This document shows, piece after piece, positions 48,339-51,822 of a stretch of DNA of 51,822 nt (position 1 is the first letter of the stretch; each line of letters begins with the position of its first letter). A model generated the notes under the pieces. The model was not told the origin of the DNA, did no database searches, and saw only the letters and a program-made list of their open reading frames with translations. The stretch spans positions 1 to 51,822 of the forward strand of contig CASFNR010000015.1 of the NCBI GenBank assembly GCA_949296115.1, written 5' to 3'. Origin of the DNA: an uncultured Eubacteriales bacterium (lineage in GTDB: Bacteria > Bacillota > Clostridia > Oscillospirales > Oscillospiraceae). The position numbers were made by a program, and so were the translations under genes.

Positions 48339-48476
48339 TCAAGCCGTTTGTGAAATGTGTGAATCCTTATTCCGCATAATATTAGCATAGGTAGCCTGAT
48401 TGATAAGTCCTTTTTGGAACAAAATTTCGACCATTTTCAGTGCAGCATAATATCTATCGATTTTCATTTTATCCAT
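48339..48476 (-). CDS. Small SHOCT-like protein
   Basis: 45 residues from ATG 48476, overlapping the MazF-type gene's stop by 8 bases. The sequence (ALKMVEILFQKGLINQATYANI) has the KG-L-x-x-x-x-Y pattern of short SHOCT-like helices found beside recombinases in Clostridia. It may be an accessory or antitoxin-like partner for the MazF protein, which otherwise lacks an antitoxin; that is speculation. SD GGGGGG upstream. Confidence 0.6.
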   Translation of the reverse strand: MDKMKIDRYYAALKMVEILFQKGLINQATYANIMRNKDSHISQTA

Positions 48477-49008
48477 GGATGCCCCCCCATGAGTGAAAGG
48501 TAACTTCATATTCCTGCCCGTAGTTATGATTACAGCAGGAACATAAAATTGGTTCTTTATACAAGAGATTTGTGCGCCTAATAACATAAGCACTTGCGCC
48601 AAATAGGGTATCAACGCAGGTGCGGCAAAGGCATAATTTAGTTCGGAGAGGTGTATTACCGGCCAGCCCAATACTGATGGCCAGTGCGTGATTGATCCCC
48701 AGAAGATCCTCCCGTGACAGCTTACCAATATACTGACTCAGACGTGTTTTATCGATGGTCCGAATCTGCTCCAGCATGACCATAGATGCCTGCACAAGGC
48801 CGCTGCCGGGCTTCAGATAGTAGTGGGTAGGAAGATTTGCCTTGGTTTTTACTTGGGTGGAAATGGCAGCCACAATGGTGGTAGGGCTATGGCGATTTCC
48901 CATATCGTTCTGGATAATCACCACGGGCCGTTTGCCATTTTGCTCAGACCCAATCCCAGTTCCCAGGTTAGCAAAGTACAGGTCTCCCCTGGAATATGTG
49001 TTTTTCAT
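48469..49008 (-). CDS. MazF/PemK-type endoribonuclease-like protein with cysteine-rich C-terminal extension
   Basis: 179 residues. Residues 1 to about 117 are MazF/PemK: RGDLYFANLGTGIGSEQNGKRPVVIIQND, the TTIVAAIST strand and VMLEQIRTIDKTRL, the conserved catalytic region. About 60 further residues carry CLCRTC and CSCC pairs, which could form a zinc ribbon; ordinary MazF ends near residue 115. No typical mazE antitoxin precedes it. The only coupled gene is the 45-residue ORF downstream. SD GAGGG lies upstream. It may be an RNase toxin or a regulator of the element. Confidence 0.8.
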   Translation of the reverse strand: MKNTYSRGDLYFANLGTGIGSEQNGKRPVVIIQNDMGNRHSPTTIVAAISTQVKTKANLPTHYYLKPGSGLVQASMVMLEQIRTIDKTRLSQYIGKLSREDLLGINHALAISIGLAGNTPLRTKLCLCRTCVDTLFGASAYVIRRTNLLYKEPILCSCCNHNYGQEYEVTFHSWGGIHG

Positions 49009-49059
49009 ATGTGTTATACCCTCCTCTAAAGTGATAGACAGAAGTCTGCCTATGTAAAA

Positions 49060-49090
49060 TCAGCCAGCACCCTCTTCCGATGCTGGCTGA
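49060..49090 (-). terminator. Hairpin upstream of the MazF gene
   Basis: TCAGCCAGCA (49060-49069) and TGCTGGCTGA (49081-49090): perfect 10-bp stem; TTTTAC follows on the minus strand, so it could end transcripts coming from the right. Confidence 0.6.
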
Positions 49091-49500
49091 TAAACGATTA
49101 GAAAGTAGCCTATTTGTCCTCGACACCCCGGCGTTATGGGAAGTCATCAAACGGCTGGCAGCGTACCAGCTCCACGGGTTAAAGCGCCCTCGCATGGTTC
49201 TCATGTGACCGCCCTCATTGCGTTCCTAGCTGTGACTGGACGGGAGTATCATTGTCCCCATTGCTGGTTGTCGCCCTGCTGGGAGCTGCCCAGCAGTCAT
49301 AGAATCTGTTTTTCGCTCCGTGCTGAAAGGGAAAGCAAGTACAGACCGAAAAGCAATCAATTTGAGATCTCGCTGCTTTCTCTCACAACACATCCAGGCG
49401 CAGTTTCTAAACTGGCTTATGCTCATCACAATAGCAATGGGAATGTGCTTGATGAATGGGTATGGGGTTTTCAAGGTACAGACCCATCCGCCAAAAAGCG
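49091..49500. other. Gene-free stretch inside the element
   Basis: About 410 bases with no convincing frame; frames of 78-127 codons exist on both strands but lack SD sites and protein-like composition. The base composition is less AT-rich than the genes around it. It may hold a decayed gene, an RNA or transfer-related DNA. Confidence 0.4.
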
Positions 49501-49533
49501 AACAGGTGAAGGAGAATAACCCCTTCACCTGTT
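49501..49533 (-). terminator. Terminator of the sigma-factor-like gene
   Basis: AACAGGTGAAGG (49501-49512) pairs with CCTTCACCTGTT (49522-49533), 12 bp, loop of 9. Lies 28 bases downstream of the gene. Confidence 0.75.
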
Positions 49534-49561
49534 TGCTCACTTATTGATCAAAAGTATAGTC

Positions 49562-50044
49562 TTAGATCAAATTATTACAAAGTAGCTTTCTCAGCTTTTT
49601 TATTGCAATGTCAATGCTGAATTTAATTGCCATTTTAGTACATCCCTCCATTTCCGCAATCCGTTCGTAAGTATAGCCGCCAAAGTAATATAATAGTACC
49701 CGTCGACGCTGAATGTAGGGAAGCTTGCCGATGGCAGTATGTAGCTGTTCGTACATGATATTACGATAGACTCCATCTTCCATAGGCTCCGGTTGGACGA
49801 GTATTCTTTTGTTCAATGTTACTTCAGTCAGTTCTGAATGTTCTTCATGGCGGCTATTTGCATTGAGCTGGGAAATATCTTCCAATTCAAATTGGTCAAA
49901 CAGTTCATATAGTTCCCTGCTGATTTTTTCTTTATGCCAAACTCCCTGGCCATCTGAAAAGGAAACATAGTATTCCTTATTGTCGACAGAAAGCACATAG
50001 GGGTTAAATTTATCTTTTTTACGTTTTGGATGCCTTTCATCCAT
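49562..50044 (-). CDS. Sigma-70-like RNA polymerase sigma factor, element type
   Basis: 160 residues from ATG 50044 (GGAGG upstream; the longer frame starts at a TTG inside that SD). The C-terminal region 4 helix-turn-helix is clear: AIGKLPYIQRRRVLLYYFGGYTYERIAEMEGC, then AIKFSIDIAIKKLRKLL. The N-terminal half (YVLSVDNKEYYVSFSDGQG) resembles the DUF-type region of element-encoded small sigma factors. Probably controls element genes. Divergent from the XRE regulator. Confidence 0.82.
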   Translation of the reverse strand: MDERHPKRKKDKFNPYVLSVDNKEYYVSFSDGQGVWHKEKISRELYELFDQFELEDISQLNANSRHEEHSELTEVTLNKRILVQPEPMEDGVYRNIMYEQLHTAIGKLPYIQRRRVLLYYFGGYTYERIAEMEGCTKMAIKFSIDIAIKKLRKLLCNNLI

Positions 50045-50055
50045 CTTTTGTTCCT

Positions 50056-50090
50056 CCAATCGGTCTGAAATTTGTGTTCAGATCGGTTGG
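50056..50090 (-). repeat. Imperfect inverted repeat in the sigma gene leader
   Basis: CCAATCGGTCTGAA and TTCAGATCGGTTGG pair with two G-T positions around a 7-nt loop, overlapping the SD side of the sigma gene. In RNA it could mask the ribosome site. The divergent stretch 50091-50347 contains an 8-bp repeat TCACATAG/CTATGTGA (50158-50213) that could be an XRE operator, and no gene. Confidence 0.45.
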
Positions 50091-50347
50091 AGGGCTACGG
50101 CACCGAAGATCGAGCCTATAGTTTATCCGAGCATAGGTTTGATATATGAAATATGTTTCACATAGAATTGTATTGGGGGTTCGCAAACATGAGCGAAATG
50201 CAAACTATGTGACATAGAATTAGGCCATGGGTATCTCATACATAGGAAGCCTCTTTCCTATAGTGAAATCTTTTTCATATAAGATATGGAAAGCATCGGA
50301 TTCCCACAAAACAAAGTGTAATGTAAAATATGGGAGAGGTGAAACGC

Positions 50348-50698
50348 ATGTCAGAGCTCTCTCGTATGTTAGGCGATATATTTAAGACTGCCAGAGGAAA
50401 GACTGGCCTTTCTCAACAGGAGGTAGGTCGTGCTGCTGGTATAGATAACCGCACTGTTCTGAATATTGAAAACTACAGAGGGAATCCAGTGTTCTCAAAT
50501 CTGTACCCCTTAGTCCGGTTTTACAAATTAGACCCTAGAATCCTCTTCTATCCAGAAATGCAGCAGGATTCTCCATTTATATCCCAACTCAGGACATTGA
50601 TCAGCGACTGCACCGAAGAAGAGGCCGCCGCAATACTCCCAATCGTAGAATCGGCCATCAATATGGTTAGAAACAGCACAAAACGTGATATAAGATAA
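50348..50698 (+). CDS. XRE family helix-turn-helix regulator
   Basis: 116 residues from ATG 50348 with GGAGAGG upstream. The helix-turn-helix lies at about 10-65 (TGLSQQEVGRAAGIDNRTVLNIEN). The C-terminal 50 residues are acidic and helical. Likely repressor of the divergent sigma gene or of excision functions on the element. Confidence 0.88.
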   Translation: MSELSRMLGDIFKTARGKTGLSQQEVGRAAGIDNRTVLNIENYRGNPVFSNLYPLVRFYKLDPRILFYPEMQQDSPFISQLRTLISDCTEEEAAAILPIVESAINMVRNSTKRDIR

Positions 50699-50746
50699 AG
50701 AGCAGAGCCTTTTCCCTTTTACTGGGAACTTGGCTCTGCTCTATTT
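50699..50746. terminator. Terminator between XRE and KTR genes
   Basis: AGAGCAGAGCC (50699-50709) pairs with GGCTCTGCTCT (50732-50742), then ATTTTA; convergent genes on both sides. Confidence 0.8.
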
Positions 50747-50922
50747 TACAGTTCTTCTTTTATGGCCATTTTCATTTCCATTACATCTATCCTAATTTCT
50801 TTTTTACACTTGGGACAAAAGAGTGGGAAATTAAACATCACTGTATCTACGTATACTTTGGTTCTTGTTTTGGAATCGCAAATTGGACAGCGAATCCATC
50901 GGGATCCATCTTGCTTTTTCAC
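50746..50922 (-). CDS. Cysteine-rich KTR domain protein
   Basis: 58 residues from GTG 50922, stop TAA at 50748-50746. The sequence has RWIRCPICDSKTRTKVY and FPLFCPKCKKEIRIDV, i.e. two CPxC knuckles with the K-T-R motif that names the family. These small zinc-ribbon-like proteins are frequent on integrative elements of gut Firmicutes; role unknown. The open frame upstream of the GTG is short, and SD AGGATG is weak. Confidence 0.8.
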   Translation of the reverse strand: MKKQDGSRWIRCPICDSKTRTKVYVDTVMFNFPLFCPKCKKEIRIDVMEMKMAIKEEL

Positions 50923-50972
50923 ACAAGATCACATCCTGTATTTAATGCTCTGCGTTTTATCGTCTGGCTTCT

Positions 50973-51098
50973 TCAGCATTTCTGGGGAGTACCACATTTG
51001 CACCGGCTAGCCATGCTCTTGACATAGCCCAAATCGGTATCAGTAATGGCATTATAGACATCTGACCTCTGAAGAAAATGCGCTCTTACTTCAACCAC
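50973..51098 (-). CDS. Possible small cysteine-containing protein or gene remnant
   Basis: A 41-codon frame from GTG 51098 reads VVEVRAHFLQRSDVYNAITD and ends SRCKCGTPQKC, which looks protein-like. A second short frame begins at ATG 51138 (MNVDMHALQM) one base shift away, so the two could be one gene broken by a frameshift. No family recognised. Confidence 0.25.
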   Translation of the reverse strand: MVEVRAHFLQRSDVYNAITDTDLGYVKSMASRCKCGTPQKC

Positions 51099-51135
51099 TC
51101 CTGATTAACCATCTGTAGTGCATGCATGTCCACAT

Positions 51136-51759
51136 TCATACAAAATCATTCATGTGAACAATCGAGCCATCTACAGCATTTAATGCTATAAGATTCATAT
51201 CTTCAAAATACGAAAAAACTTCCCCTGAGGTTTCATCAAAAAGTTCTATATTGCCACCGAACAAATAACCAGGTACATAGTAATAAAAATCATCTGTATT
51301 TGGTTTTTTAACTCGAATCAAACCTTGTTCAATTTGATTTATGAGTACTTTACCTCCGATGTTTATCTCCGACTCCTTGCACAAATCTACAATGCTATCG
51401 TAATCATAGGCGTATATATCGCTTAATGATAGCACTTCTTTAAGTCTCTCCAGAATTTCTGTTGCATCCAGAACCGCTACATTTTCATTTATAACACTGG
51501 AAACATCTATCGGCGACTGAAACTCAAAAAAAAGCAAGTCGCCATCAGGTGAAAACTGGAAGCTTACATTAGATAAGTAGTAATTTGATGCATATGCATT
51601 TTCGCTTTTCAAATTGCTAAGTTGAGGTAGTCTAAGGGCCGATACGCCCTGTAATACAGGGACAGCGTTAACACAAATAACATACTCACCAATAGCAGTA
51701 GAGTTAATGTAGCATTCATCTATCTTGCAACGGTGTACAAAGGGAACATAATAAAAAAC
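51136..51759 (-). pseudogene. C-terminal part of an unknown protein, start missing
   Basis: The frame is open from just after TAA (51762-51760) to the stop at 51136, about 207 codons, and reads like protein throughout: FVHRCKIDECYINSTAIGEY near the top, FQFSPDGDLLFFEFQSPI in the middle, and ALNAVDGSIVHMNDFV at the end. The first usable start is TTG 51612, without a good SD and in the middle of protein-like sequence. The 5' part seems to be lost upstream of 51760. Composition suggests a beta-rich, possibly secreted or lipoprotein domain (DUF6034-like), not certain. Confidence 0.5.
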
Positions 51760-51789
51760 TTAATAATGGACTGCCAATCTTACACAAAG

Positions 51790-51822
51790 TACCGCCCAAA
51801 CGAGACTACGGGCGGTATTTTT
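51790..51822 (+). terminator. Terminator at the right edge
   Basis: ACCGCCC (51791-51797) pairs with GGGCGGT (51810-51816), then ATTTTT at the window end; works on the plus strand although no plus-strand gene is seen just before it. Confidence 0.6.

Larger units (their letters stand above)
46430..51822. mobile_element. Part of an integrative (conjugative or mobilisable) element
   Basis: From just after the kinase terminator to the window end the DNA is AT-richer and encodes a large serine recombinase, a MazF-type protein, a sigma-70-like factor, an XRE regulator and a cysteine-rich KTR protein, a set common on Firmicutes integrative elements. The recombinase lies at the left edge with its 3' end outward, the usual place near an attachment site. 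No relaxase, coupling protein or type IV secretion gene is in the window; the right boundary and att cores are not visible. Confidence 0.6.

Noticed and set aside
49136-49519. 127-codon plus-strand frame in the element
   Set aside because: No SD, irregular composition, overlaps the terminator at 49501; not convincing as a protein.

Overview
The window looks like a chromosomal segment of an anaerobic, endospore-forming Gram-positive of the class Clostridia, most likely Oscillospiraceae or a relative. This is inferred from SpoVT, the rpmH-rnpA-yidD-yidC-jag cluster, a T-box leader, strong GGAGG ribosome sites, TTGACA/TATAAT promoters with 17-bp spacers and GC-rich codon use. From about 46.4 kb onward the DNA is visibly AT-richer and carries mobile-element genes, so it was probably acquired.

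Layout. 1-84 is the tail of a gene that starts outside the window. 152-3208 (-) is a three-gene flavoprotein/DUF1667 operon. 3407-4997 (-) holds spoVT and a LysR regulator. 5111-8733 (+) holds a YfcC-type transporter, an M20 amidohydrolase broken by an in-frame TGA, and a YitT protein. 9050-9367 is a small membrane protein. 9682-10917 is a GltD-like oxidoreductase. 10982-13993 is a T-box-controlled ABC transporter whose specifier reads as Phe. 14267-15415 is a retron: its own promoter, an msr-msd RNA framed by the a1/a2 repeat, and a reverse transcriptase, with no effector gene visible. 15484-16317 (-) is a sugar-phosphate-isomerase-like gene. 16481-19507 (-) is jag-yidC-yidD-rnpA-rpmH. 19674-22608 (-) is capA-typA. 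22785-24326 (-) is DUF3786 and a radical SAM gene. 24605-33919 (+) is an arginine/carbamoyl-phosphate operon, argC-argJ-argB-argD-carA-carB, in which carB is fused in frame to dapF. 34180-36717 (+) is a hybrid histidine kinase. 36857-39272 (-) is a CPBP protease, a ferredoxin-like protein and a 5'-truncated tatC. 39379-46317 is a LacI-controlled sugar locus. 46477-51759 is part of an integrative element.

How genes work together. The arg/car operon makes N-acetylornithine and carbamoyl phosphate, two feeds of arginine synthesis; the DapF fusion adds a lysine/peptidoglycan-type enzyme to the same polypeptide. The sugar locus carries two near-identical 35-bp operators, one over the promoter of the arabinofuranosidase-kinase genes and one upstream of a URO-D-like gene. 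This links the URO-D-like protein to sugar use. That locus shows decay: the arabinofuranosidase has lost its C-terminus and is joined to the tail of an alcohol dehydrogenase gene.

The most notable items are the retron without an effector, the carB-dapF fusion with a substituted catalytic cysteine, the Phe-type T-box on a transporter family otherwise linked to tryptophan, the duplicated LacI operators, and several gene breaks (M20, yfcC start, tatC, abfA) that may be real decay or assembly errors.
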